Source: JABDBL01 sp963845445 (GTDB lineage: Bacteria; Cyanobacteriota; Vampirovibrionia; Obscuribacterales; Obscuribacteraceae). Taken from it: DNA of 64,000 nt. The notes beneath the pieces were generated by a model that did no database searches, was not told where the DNA came from, and saw only the letters and a program-made list of their open reading frames with translations. Made by a program: the position numbers and the translations under genes. Location: assembly GCA_963845445.1 (NCBI GenBank), contig CAWJSE010000003.1, positions 806,001-870,000 of the forward strand, written 5' to 3'. This document shows positions 27,016 to 35,258 of the stretch, piece by piece (positions within the stretch are counted from its first letter, which is position 1; each line of letters opens with the position of its first letter).

Positions 27016-27409
27016 CTGGCTATCTCCTTCCCTTAATTGTTTAGGGCTTTCTCTGTTCCGTCATGGAAGATTTCGCCAATCGAGATCTTCTCAATCGAGC
27101 ATTTTAACCACCCCAAGTAACTTGAGCAAGACCAGATTCCATTCAGTTATCCTCGATTGCCACTATGAGCAGCGATAAACGAGGATAGCTAGGATTCTCC
27201 AAGGTCTTAGTTGTTTTATGCTCGCAAATGATGGGAGAGAAAGATATCTTAGCTTGGCAAAATTGAATAGGCAAAATCAAGCTCCAGATACCCCATTAAA
27301 CAAATACAATATGATATATAAGTGATTTTGTTTTTTAAATTACTAAATGACAAAATTTCTGCTTAGTATAATTGCACTAAATCGAATTTTGTTAGACGCA
27401 AATAATGTA
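27016..27409. other. gene-less stretch upstream of the 97-aa membrane protein gene
   Basis: An inverted pair TCCTCG/CGAGGA (about 27150-27185) is the only structure noted. Confidence 0.5.
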
Positions 27410-28180
27410 TTAATTGCCAAAGGCAAAATCAGTAATAACTGTTAAATTGGGATGGCTTGTTAAAAAAGATGCCGGACAATCAGTGTCTGGCTTTTCATAT
27501 AATGCTCGCTTTAAAGCATCCTTTTTATGTTCACCAGAAACAGCTAAAATTATGCACTTGCTGTCCAAAATAGTTGCTATGCCCATGCTAACCGCTCTTC
27601 TGGGCACAGCGTCTAAGCTAGCCTGTGACGTGTCACCAGATACAATACCAGCCTGAATGGCTGGAAAATTACCGGATACAAATGCGTCTTTGTTTGCCTC
27701 TCTAGTGGCATTGGTAAGAAAGACACAATGCGTCCAACTAGTGAGCGGAGTAGGGGGCTCATTAAATGCTATATGACCGTTAGCGCCTAAACCAAGCAAG
27801 CACAAATCAATACCCCCTTGCTCGGCGATTAATGCGTCATAGTTATCAGAAAAGCGAGGGTTAAATCTTGCATTTGCCCGCAAGCTAGTAAACCTATACA
27901 AATGATTTTCTAAAAAACTTTGGAAAGATTGAGCTTCGTCAATGTCCAAATAATCATCCAAAGCAAAACACAAAACCTGACGCCAATCTATTTCGTTATG
28001 TTGTGAAGCTTGAGCGAGCAATCTGTAATAACCACGCGGTGAGTGCCCAGCTGGCAAAGCCAAACGACTATCAACTTTATTTTTTATTTGATCTTGTACT
28101 TGTTTTGCCACAATAAGACAAAAGTCTTCATAGCCATTTGTGCTGGTGATATTGAAATTCGATTTATTTTGTACTGCCAA
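27410..28180 (-). CDS. nagB: glucosamine-6-phosphate deaminase/isomerase family (NagB)
   Basis: A 256-residue protein with LPAGHSPRGYY (residues 42-52, phosphate loop), FALDDYLDI (catalytic Asp, 73-80), and GLGANGHIAFNEPPT (130-144, active-site His). It converts glucosamine-6-phosphate to fructose-6-phosphate and ammonia. The start is a TTG (28180) with AGAAGG upstream. No nagA or nagE nearby. The phosphate loop reads LPAGHSP instead of LATGSTP, so close homologues such as 6-phosphogluconolactonase were considered; the GANGHIAFNEP block argues for NagB. Confidence 0.87.
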   Translation of the reverse strand: MAVQNKSNFNITSTNGYEDFCLIVAKQVQDQIKNKVDSRLALPAGHSPRGYYRLLAQASQHNEIDWRQVLCFALDDYLDIDEAQSFQSFLENHLYRFTSLRANARFNPRFSDNYDALIAEQGGIDLCLLGLGANGHIAFNEPPTPLTSWTHCVFLTNATREANKDAFVSGNFPAIQAGIVSGDTSQASLDAVPRRAVSMGIATILDSKCIILAVSGEHKKDALKRALYEKPDTDCPASFLTSHPNLTVITDFAFGN

Positions 28181-28312
28181 AATCTAATTACCTTCTAAAA
28201 TTTTGTTCTGAATGCGCTTTGTCAATTATCCGTTATTCGTTCTATACTTAGATTAAATTCTAGTATCTCATGTCTGCAGCGTCCCTTGAAGATCAATAAC
28301 GCAAATAGTTCA

Positions 28313-29233
28313 ATGAAAAACTTAAGTATTTTGCTGCTTTTTAATTTTCTTTTTTTCGGTCTATTTGATTTTTTGCATCCGGCTATATCAATTGCGCAAG
28401 TACAAAAGCGCAATTTGCCTAAAGCAAGCTTTCCTGTGTTAGCAGTACCAGACTCAAATGCTAATGGAAATTCAGCAAGCAGTGCTATTAGCACGGATGG
28501 ACAAAACGCATCTTTGCCATCATCTTACGGCATGCACCTTACAGCTGGACTGGACAGAAAAAATGGTGCTGCTATAGAACCATACAATCCAGGCGAGCCG
28601 GATAAAAACATGGCGCTGGTACGCTGGGAAAAGAAAAGTATGCCCTTATTAATATGGATTTCGCCAGGCATAAAGTTGCCGGAGTGTGGGTTGTCTGAAT
28701 TGAAAAATACTCGGGTTGATTTCGTTACTCAGCTATTACAGAATGCGGATCCATTCCTCGGACTGACACAAGCACCAGGCTGGACTCCCCAAACAAATGA
28801 TCAAGTAGCTACCGGTATTGAGCAGTGGCGGCAATTTGAAAATGAGGGCTTGTTTAGTTTTGCATTTACTGATAACCCTCGCAATGCTCATATTTGCATA
28901 TTTTTCAATGACACATTTAAAAATGGTAGCGCTCCTGGTGGTATCGCTATCGGTGGCAATACTTGCGCCCAGATTTATCCCATTAGTCTTGCGCATAGTA
29001 TGAATATTAGGCAAAAACCGGTGGTTATTGAACTGTCGACGTTGGTGAACAGTACTGCGCAAAGAATGATTGGCGCTTCAGCCCATGAATTTGGCCATGC
29101 TCTCGGAATAAAGGCTCACAGCCCCTACCGAGAAGATTTGATGTATGAAGACCGAGTGGTAGATTCTCTTTCAGAAGCGGATAAGGCAACAATAAGATGG
29201 CTGTATCATCAAGAACCACAATTTGTTATGTAA
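28313..29233 (+). CDS. exported metzincin zinc protease (matrixin-like)
   Basis: A signal peptide (LSILLLFNFLFFGLFDFL) is followed by about 270 residues ending in ASAHEFGHALGIKAHS. This is the HExxHxxGxxH zinc motif of metzincins, with the His-Glu-Phe-Gly-His at residues 258-262. A Met follows about 11 residues later (DLMYED), fitting the Met-turn. Preceding strands (HICIFFNDTFK) match matrixin-like M10 domains. It likely acts in the periplasm or outside. The frame opens at a TTG at 28286; ATG 28313 is the more natural start. Confidence 0.82.
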   Translation: MKNLSILLLFNFLFFGLFDFLHPAISIAQVQKRNLPKASFPVLAVPDSNANGNSASSAISTDGQNASLPSSYGMHLTAGLDRKNGAAIEPYNPGEPDKNMALVRWEKKSMPLLIWISPGIKLPECGLSELKNTRVDFVTQLLQNADPFLGLTQAPGWTPQTNDQVATGIEQWRQFENEGLFSFAFTDNPRNAHICIFFNDTFKNGSAPGGIAIGGNTCAQIYPISLAHSMNIRQKPVVIELSTLVNSTAQRMIGASAHEFGHALGIKAHSPYREDLMYEDRVVDSLSEADKATIRWLYHQEPQFVM

Positions 29234-29442
29234 GCCATAGCAAAAGAAAATACAAGGAAGATCAAAATTAGCACGCGAAAACGAATTGCCCAATAGTTCT
29301 TGTCCGAACAGTATTCTATGACGCAAAAAAAGACAAGCACAGGAAACACGGTGTAGTGGTACGAGCCATAGAATTTACGATTAAAAAAGAAAATGGAATC
29401 GAAAATACCGGGACGAACAGCCCGCCCGTTATCTACAGGTAG

Positions 29443-29655
29443 CTAACCCGCAGACATACACGGACGAGCTGCCGTCCCAACGACCGTATAGCGGGGCGGC
29501 CAATCGGACCCGCCTTCAAGCGCCACAGGTATTAAGCCCATAGCCATAGACGGACGTATTGTCGCCCCAACGGTCGTTTCAGGACTGACGCAACGGTTTG
29601 CAAACTGGCCGTTCGTCGCCCTGCATGCTGGACAGGGTTTGGTCACGGTTCGCAA
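29443..29655 (-). CDS. doubtful small frame with CPAC motif and internal repeats
   Basis: A 70-residue frame (TTG start, no Shine-Dalgarno) begins with KPCPACRATNGQFANRC, which resembles half of a zinc ribbon. The DNA contains two copies of a roughly 30-base imperfect direct repeat (29452-29482 and 29545-29575) and related inverted segments. It may be non-coding structured DNA rather than a gene. Confidence 0.25.
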   Translation of the reverse strand: MRTVTKPCPACRATNGQFANRCVSPETTVGATIRPSMAMGLIPVALEGGSDWPPRYTVVGTAARPCMSAG

Positions 29656-29803
29656 GTGAAACTGTGCCGTCCCCCGCCACTCCCATCCCCCTAAACCTTA
29701 GGCACAACTGGCTGACCTAAGGCGGAGATGGGGATACCGCCCAGACCAACTTGCGATTCGGCCCAGACGAGTATATTGATAAGGCGCTTCAGCACCCAGA
29801 CAA

Positions 29804-30157
29804 TTAAGTCCGGCGCGAGGCGCTGTAATTGCTGAAGAAAAGAACGCCTTCGCGAGTTGATGTCCGGACCCAGCTACAGGTGCCTAGCACCCTGCCGGAT
29901 GGGTCAGAATACTTATTCTCAGACACCTTGGGCAGCGAAAAGGTTTGTCCAGAGACGTCAACGAAGTCGACGTTCGGTGGGATTGGCCCTTCCCAGCTTA
30001 CCAGTACAACGGCCCGGTGGTTTTCTAAGGACCACCGCACAGGCTTTCTGGCAAGCTTATTAGTGACGCCATGAGCATCTAACTCTTCGTCAAGCCCATC
30101 AAGCGTGAATTGGTGAACGTGAACGCTTTCGATACTCTGCATCTCGACACTCTGCAT
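29804..30157 (-). CDS. orphan high-GC protein, 117 aa
   Basis: No family recognised. The protein has 117 residues, an acidic helical N-terminus (SVHVHQFTLDGLDEELDAHG) and a beta-rich remainder (AVVLVSWEGPIPPNVDFVDV). AGAGGAG lies 9 bases before the ATG. The N-terminus repeats MQSVEMQSIE. A CCTTAGG/CCTAAGG hairpin at 29696-29722 lies downstream but has no U-tract. Confidence 0.7.
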   Translation of the reverse strand: MQSVEMQSIESVHVHQFTLDGLDEELDAHGVTNKLARKPVRWSLENHRAVVLVSWEGPIPPNVDFVDVSGQTFSLPKVSENKYSDPSGRVLGTCSWVRTSTREGVLFFSNYSASRRT

Positions 30158-30630
30158 GATGTACTCCTCTGGCTAGGGGGAGAGGCTGGACAGAGCACAC
30201 TTTATCTGCTCAAAGCAAACTGCTTTGTGGCCGGAGGGAAATTCAAAAGGAACGTTATGGTTGTGCTGTGAATTTGTTGGATAGAACTAAGTTGAATCTA
30301 CAATTCACTATATGAAAATTGTTTATTTAAAAACAATCCATAGCCTAATTGTCAATACAGGCTATTAGCAAGCTTTTAGCTTACTGGGATTGATTAGCCA
30401 ATTGTAAATATCATATATTCTATTAATTAATCAAAGCTTCATTGATAGCCCAGCTCGCGCAATCTCTTTGCAGGGATTGATAGTAAGCAAATCGTGCGCA
30501 GTTTGCAAGACTCGCTGCTTGGCAAATGCAAAATTTCGAATACAGCTACACTCACACGAGCAGTCCGACTACTTGCCACTAGTTCAGTTGCCGCCTGACA
30601 AAGGAATCAAAAGCAACGACAACCCAGATG
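30158..30630. other. gene-less stretch
   Basis: AT-rich first part with the presumed promoter of the 117-aa gene. A plus-strand frame at 30468-30674 overlaps the end of the TPR gene and lacks coding character. Nothing else seen. Confidence 0.5.
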
Positions 30631-32634
30631 CTAAAAGTAATTTTGTTGGCTGCTCGATAAATTTTCAGAATTAGTTGGGCTATTGACAGATGCATCATTG
30701 CGGCCTGTTTGCAAAAACCGCTTTTCAGCCATAATCAGCGCGCGCACACAAGAGCCAAAATTACCAAGCATAGTTACTTGGGCAGGCTCACCGATATAAA
30801 GATTTTGATCAGCAGCATAATAGGCATTGCCAAAGGGGAATGGTAAATTGCCTTGAGTATTTGGTGTCAGAGGCGACTTAAGCGGAGCATTCTGTGAGTT
30901 TGCATCCGGCACAGGCGCAGCACTGTTAGTAGGGGCAATAGTGGGGGAATTTACAGGCGTATTAGGCATAGGAGCGCTTGCTGCAGGAGCTGTATTTGCC
31001 GGAGGAAAGCCGCTTGCCGGGGCAAGGTTATAGTTAGTGGGTGGAAAATTATTTACAGGCGGGAAGCCATTGCCTGGCTGAAAATTATTTACTGGTGGGA
31101 AATTATTTACTGCCGGGAAGCCATTGCCTGGCTGAAAATTATTTACTGGCGGGAAGAAGCCATTGCCTGACTGAAAACTATTTACTGGTGGAGAACTATT
31201 TGTCGCAGGAAATGTTTTTGCTGTTGGAATAGGATTTTTCAATGGAGTTGCAGATGGATAATTCATTAAAGATTGCGAGGAGGGCAAAATACCCGGTGTT
31301 GCTGCTTCGCCAATCGGATTGCTATAGCCCATTGCTTTTAGTCTTTCAGCAGCTTGGACATTATTTGGATCTGCCTTTAATACAGACATGTAAGAATCAT
31401 GTGCTTCTGTACTCAGTCCTAGTCTTTCGCAAATTTGTCCGTTGTATAAAAGTATTTGTGGATCATTAGGACAATAAGTCTTGGCCTCACTCAATTTTTG
31501 GTGCGCATCGTTCCAGGCGCCCTGTGAATCGAGGGTCTTTGCGGCTTGCACACATTTACCGGCCTCCTGCTTTGCCAATGCCTGTTTGAAAGCAGCACGC
31601 GCTGCCGGCAATATGGGATTATTCGGATCAATAGCCACCACCGCTTTATACTCACTGCGGGCGGCTTCAAGATTGCCAGTTTGCATATACGCTCTACCCA
31701 AACCAAGATGACTGTTGACCGAATTTGGCAAAGCAGCCACTTGTTGTTTCCACAATCCAACTAAAGCTTCAGCGGCTTGTTGATCATTTGGATTTAGAGA
31801 TACCGCTTTAGTAAAATCAGCACTAGCACCAATTACATCATTTGATAAATAGTGCAATGCGCCACGCTGTCTATAAGCCAAAGAAGAATTGGGATCAATG
31901 GACAAGGCGCGCTCAAAATGATGATTAGCCTCTTCTGCTTTACCTTTGCTTACCGCTAAATTGCCTAAACCAATATGAGCAGCAGCGTTGGGTTTAATTG
32001 CAAGAGCTAATTTATATTCAACTGATGCCTCTAGTATGCGACCATCTAAAGCAAGAGCATCTCCTGCTGCTGCATGACCTTCTGCTAAACTAGGCTCTAA
32101 GCCTTGTGAGCGTAAAACGGCGCTATCTACAGATTTTGCTAGCTTGTTGCTAGGTTGGGCAACCAGAGACTCCCTGGCTTTCTTACCGGCCAGATCATAA
32201 TTTTGTTCTTGCAAAAATTGTTGAGATTCAGTCGCCGTTATAGAAGCAAATTGGCTTTTTAAACCGGCGCTGTTGGGATAGGTCTTTAAACCATCGCGCG
32301 CCAAGCTCTCAGCATCAGCCAATTGACCCGCCTTTACTAAGGAAGCCACCTGCTTTTGTATCTGAGAAAGAGTGCCAATATTCGCGCCGCTAGGGCTACC
32401 GGAGCTAGAGCGCTTAATCATTGTACCTACGCCAAAGTCGGGATTCGAATAGGAAGGGCTCGGACTGGGAAAATCAGAACCGTTTGTGCTCTGTGCATCT
32501 CCCCTGCGCGGAAAATACGACGGTGGCACAATGGTTTGTTGGACATGCGAAAAATCTGCTGCCTTAACTTGTTGACTAGACAAATGGCAAAAAATCGCCA
32601 GGCATAAAGAGATTTGATATGTTTGAATTTTCAT
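30631..32634 (-). CDS. exported TPR protein with Pro/Asn-rich repeats
   Basis: From ATG 32634: a signal peptide (YQISLCLAIFCHLSSQQVKA), a linker, then about ten TPR units between residues 90 and 420. Examples are AAAHIGLGNLAVSKGKAEEA, SLAYRQRGALHYLSNDVIGA and SHLGLGRAYMQTGNLEAARS. The C-terminal third is low complexity (FPPVNNFQPGNG repeats) and ends NNDASV...QQNYF. TPR arrays mediate protein-protein contacts; here probably in the periplasm. An in-frame ATG at 32664 is also possible. Its base composition is that of the housekeeping set. Confidence 0.82.
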   Translation of the reverse strand: MKIQTYQISLCLAIFCHLSSQQVKAADFSHVQQTIVPPSYFPRRGDAQSTNGSDFPSPSPSYSNPDFGVGTMIKRSSSGSPSGANIGTLSQIQKQVASLVKAGQLADAESLARDGLKTYPNSAGLKSQFASITATESQQFLQEQNYDLAGKKARESLVAQPSNKLAKSVDSAVLRSQGLEPSLAEGHAAAGDALALDGRILEASVEYKLALAIKPNAAAHIGLGNLAVSKGKAEEANHHFERALSIDPNSSLAYRQRGALHYLSNDVIGASADFTKAVSLNPNDQQAAEALVGLWKQQVAALPNSVNSHLGLGRAYMQTGNLEAARSEYKAVVAIDPNNPILPAARAAFKQALAKQEAGKCVQAAKTLDSQGAWNDAHQKLSEAKTYCPNDPQILLYNGQICERLGLSTEAHDSYMSVLKADPNNVQAAERLKAMGYSNPIGEAATPGILPSSQSLMNYPSATPLKNPIPTAKTFPATNSSPPVNSFQSGNGFFPPVNNFQPGNGFPAVNNFPPVNNFQPGNGFPPVNNFPPTNYNLAPASGFPPANTAPAASAPMPNTPVNSPTIAPTNSAAPVPDANSQNAPLKSPLTPNTQGNLPFPFGNAYYAADQNLYIGEPAQVTMLGNFGSCVRALIMAEKRFLQTGRNDASVNSPTNSENLSSSQQNYF
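31040..31175 (-). repeat. 36-base imperfect tandem repeat in the TPR protein gene
   Basis: Repeats of about 12 codons encode VNNFQPGNGFPP-type units. Coding, in frame; expansion or contraction would keep the frame. Confidence 0.75.
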
Positions 32635-33026
32635 TAGTGATTTATTGAGCCAAGGCACGTGCAAAGATTATTCCCTACTTGCCCCACTAAATCTTTAAAA
32701 GCAAAAATAATTTTATAGATACATATTCTATAACTAAGTACCAAAGAAAAAACTCGCACCTTGACAATTTAATAAACTTGCAAGAATTGGCGGTTTTTTG
32801 TTGGCATAAGCTACTCCAAAGTATATTTGGTTGTTCACAGAGTTCTCACTAGTGGCGAACTTTTATTAGTGTAGCGTTCATGGTGCCAATTTGCAAAGCG
32901 TGGCGCCCGAAAAAGAAACAATATGGTCAGAAATTTACAGGTAAAATGCAGATGGGGAGTGCCTCCGTGCCTCCCCTTTGGTCGTGGCTCATTCTGGTCT
33001 GCCCGCTTCTGGACTTTGAACGGTTA
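32635..33026. other. gene-less stretch with hairpin
   Basis: Holds the TPR gene promoter region and, at 32954-32976, a GGGGAG/CTCCCC hairpin downstream of the 33.0 kb gene (weak U-tract), probably its terminator. Confidence 0.5.
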
Positions 33027-33353
33027 TTAACGTGGCGAGCACTCAGAGAGAAGAGTGTCGATTGGGTAATGCTCGCGGTCGTAGCTCTCCTCAACGACCC
33101 AGCGGTCGCCGCACTGCATGGTTGCGAAAGCAACATACTCGGGTTGTAGTCTCCTGCATATCCCGAACACAGTGGGGTTTCGCCGAGCGCCGAGGAAATC
33201 GGCTTTGAGCACGACGCCGCGTGGCAGATCGCCGCGTCGGTGCATTCCCTCCAAAACCGCCTCAAGGCTTGGGCAGCCATGAGATGGTAAACCGTTGTCT
33301 GTGATGCGCAGGAATCTGTCTTTACTCGACCCGGTAATCTCAACCTGAATCAC
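33027..33353 (-). CDS. orphan high-GC protein, 108 aa
   Basis: No family recognised. It is mixed alpha/beta (SKDRFLRITDNGLPSHGCPS, RGVVLKADFLGARRNPTVFG). The start is GTG with AGGAGGTG 4-11 bases upstream, one of the strongest Shine-Dalgarno sequences here. Last gene of a four-gene minus-strand set; each intergenic gap carries a hairpin. Confidence 0.7.
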   Translation of the reverse strand: MIQVEITGSSKDRFLRITDNGLPSHGCPSLEAVLEGMHRRGDLPRGVVLKADFLGARRNPTVFGICRRLQPEYVAFATMQCGDRWVVEESYDREHYPIDTLLSECSPR

Positions 33354-33381
33354 AAGGCACCTCCTGTCAAATTAAGGGAAA

Positions 33382-33412
33382 GAACCCCGACGACACGGTG
33401 CCGCCGGGGTTC
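33382..33412 (-). terminator. intercistronic hairpin, copy 1
   Basis: GAACCCCG/CGGGGTTC arms extended through GGCGGCA. Minus-strand tail TTTCCCTT. The same motif with 3-4 changes recurs at 33911-33940. Confidence 0.6.
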
Positions 33413-33454
33413 GAATTGAATGCTGTGACCGACACCGGTCACGCGTCTTGCTGC

Positions 33455-33880
33455 TTAGTCGGGCAGGCTGGGATCGTAGCCGAGGACTTCTCTAAGGGCG
33501 GCTTTGAGATCGTCTTTGAGAGTTTCCCCGGGCGCAAAGTCAGACTCGTCTCTCAGCTCAACGCTGTGAATCAGGTCGTGGACCAGTTTCCCAGCCGCGC
33601 GGTCCGGATCGCGTCTCAGTTGCGCCAGGATCTGTTGCTTGTTGCTTTCCTCAGCCTCGTCTTCGAGGGGTTCTAAGGGGAGCAGTCCTGCGCCCTCGGT
33701 AACGAGCATCTCGTCGAGCTGCTCGGCGAGGTCGTAGCCCTCCGGGAGGAGATTCTTTGTCCTGTCCAGCAGAGTAAGAGACTCCGATTGAAGGGACTCC
33801 GCTTCGAGATGTGCTTGAAGCCGGGCAAGAACACTTCTGGCAGATTCCTCGAGTCGGCGGACGAGTTCTACGTTGTCCAT
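33455..33880 (-). CDS. orphan high-GC acidic helical protein, 141 aa
   Basis: No family recognised. The 141-residue protein is nearly all helical (VELVRRLEESARSVLARLQA, DLKAALREVLGYD) and strongly acidic in its middle (LEPLEDEAEESNK). GGAGCGA precedes the ATG. Its general style resembles the 158-residue gene upstream and the 181-residue gene at 48.7 kb, but I see no clear sequence identity. Confidence 0.7.
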   Translation of the reverse strand: MDNVELVRRLEESARSVLARLQAHLEAESLQSESLTLLDRTKNLLPEGYDLAEQLDEMLVTEGAGLLPLEPLEDEAEESNKQQILAQLRRDPDRAAGKLVHDLIHSVELRDESDFAPGETLKDDLKAALREVLGYDPSLPD

Positions 33881-33910
33881 GATCTTCGCTCCGTATCTAT
33901 GAGAAGGAAA

Positions 33911-33940
33911 GGACCCGACAGCACGATGCCGCCGGGGTTC
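33911..33940 (-). terminator. intercistronic hairpin, copy 2
   Basis: Shares the segment GCCGCCGGGGTTCGAATTG with copy 1 at 33382-33412. The stem includes G-U pairs; the minus-strand tail is CCTTTCCTT. Confidence 0.5.
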
Positions 33941-34023
33941 GAATTGCTGCAGGGATCACTTGCGGAAGACCTCTTGAATCATGTGCTCCTTTCGGGTGCT
34001 CCTTTCGGGGTTTAGGGTTGGTT

Positions 34024-34500
34024 TCAATTCTCCGGCTTGGTGGGGTCCGGGTCTGGCGGCGGCCACCTGAGTGCCTGCAATAATCTGCGGAACCTGAACA
34101 AGCGAGAATTGAGGTCCTGAACAAATTCCTCGCGGCGTTTTTCCTCGGAGTTTTCGACTATAGAACCTAGCGGTGGACGCATGGTCACGTTCTGGATCAG
34201 ACCGACCATTAACGCGAAGACCGCTTGATCCATGTCCGTGCGGATGAACACCAGATTTTCCTGTCTGGTCTTTTCATCCTGCGGATCATCGTGTTTGCGT
34301 TTGAGCCGCAGATCTCTGAGGCATTGTCTCAACCAACCCGAGAACTGCTTGCGCAAGCCATTGCGCTCGGGCAGGTAGACCGCATTCATCAATAGCGAAA
34401 ACAACCACTCAGTTCTCTTGATGTAGTCCTCAAAGCCATCGAAGAAAGTCTTTGCCGCTTGCTCGAAGCTGCGGACAAGCTCCCTGTCTTTTGTGTTCAT
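34024..34500 (-). CDS. orphan high-GC helical protein, 158 aa
   Basis: No family recognised. The 158-residue basic helical protein begins MNTKDRELVRSFEQAAKTFF and ends in a Pro/Asp tail (WPPPDPDPTKPEN). GAGGA precedes the ATG. It is separated from the gene upstream by a CTGACGG/CCGTCAG hairpin (34527-34547). Confidence 0.7.
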   Translation of the reverse strand: MNTKDRELVRSFEQAAKTFFDGFEDYIKRTEWLFSLLMNAVYLPERNGLRKQFSGWLRQCLRDLRLKRKHDDPQDEKTRQENLVFIRTDMDQAVFALMVGLIQNVTMRPPLGSIVENSEEKRREEFVQDLNSRLFRFRRLLQALRWPPPDPDPTKPEN

Positions 34501-34526
34501 ATGTCCTCGCTTAAGGCTTGAATTCT

Positions 34527-34547
34527 CTGACGGCAGGATACCGTCAG
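34527..34547 (-). terminator. intercistronic hairpin
   Basis: Seven-bp stem CTGACGG/CCGTCAG with loop CAGGATA between the first two genes of the 33-35 kb set. No U-tract, so it may be an RNA-processing or stability element. Confidence 0.45.
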
Positions 34548-34573
34548 GGCAGGTGACAAGTGGAGTACAGCGA

Positions 34574-34870
34574 TCACACCCATTCGGGCGCTAATTCTGG
34601 CTGGCATGGCTGGAATTCAATTCCGTCCATTTCTAGCCAGAGCATTATGATGCACGGCTGAGTGGAATCTTGATGGTTTTCGACCAGCACGTCGAATAGA
34701 CCGTCATCTCGACGGACAGCGTAGAGGCGACCCTCGCCATTAGTTGACGTTACCGCCCACCTTTGAGTATCTGGTTTGATGAAATCAATCTTCTGCTCAG
34801 GCTGAAGCAGAAACAGACTGCTCATCGATCCCAAAAGAGTGTGGGCAGCCGCAATTCCCTTGTAGATCAT
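34574..34870 (-). CDS. orphan high-GC protein, 98 aa
   Basis: No family recognised. It starts MIYKGIAAAHTLLGSMSSLF; the rest is beta-rich (GRLYAVRRDDGLFDVLVENH). The open frame begins at 34909, but ATG 34870 with AGGGA upstream seems better. First gene of the four-gene set. Confidence 0.6.
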   Translation of the reverse strand: MIYKGIAAAHTLLGSMSSLFLLQPEQKIDFIKPDTQRWAVTSTNGEGRLYAVRRDDGLFDVLVENHQDSTQPCIIMLWLEMDGIEFQPCQPELAPEWV

Positions 34871-35258
34871 TTGCTTTGTCCCTGGAAAGGATGGACAGAC
34901 CAGCCGCACACTTCCGCTCTGCTCAGCATTCTAGGCACTACCGAGCTGTGCAATATCGCCTCGCATACGAGGAGAGACAATTCACACTGGCAAGGGACAC
35001 TATATCGGCGGAGATTAGATTTACGGAGACGGATGGATATTTTACCTTGACATTTTCATCACTTCAAAAGCAAGTGTTTGCTTCTTTTGCAAGAAAACTA
35101 CAAGTATTAGAAGAAAGGGCAATTATGCCTGCAACATCTGCAATTGCTATACAAAATAACCATAATAAAATGGCTTTTATATAGCAATTATAGAATTTTT
35201 TTAGATTAAAAGTAATTGTAAAGATTAGCTCTCCTCGCGCTAGCATCTCTTTACAATT
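34871..35258. other. gene-less stretch between the high-GC set and adhE
   Basis: Promoter region for both sides. A GCGCTAGC motif lies at 35227-35236, just before adhE. Confidence 0.5.

Noticed and set aside
31040..31232. Plus-strand frame of repeated ENYLLVG-type units
   Set aside because: It is the antisense shadow of the Pro/Asn-rich repeats of the minus-strand TPR protein.
33897..33940. GGTTCGAATTG resembling a tRNA T-arm
   Set aside because: No acceptor, anticodon or D-arm can be paired around it; it is the arm of an intercistronic hairpin. I found no tRNA or rRNA in the window.
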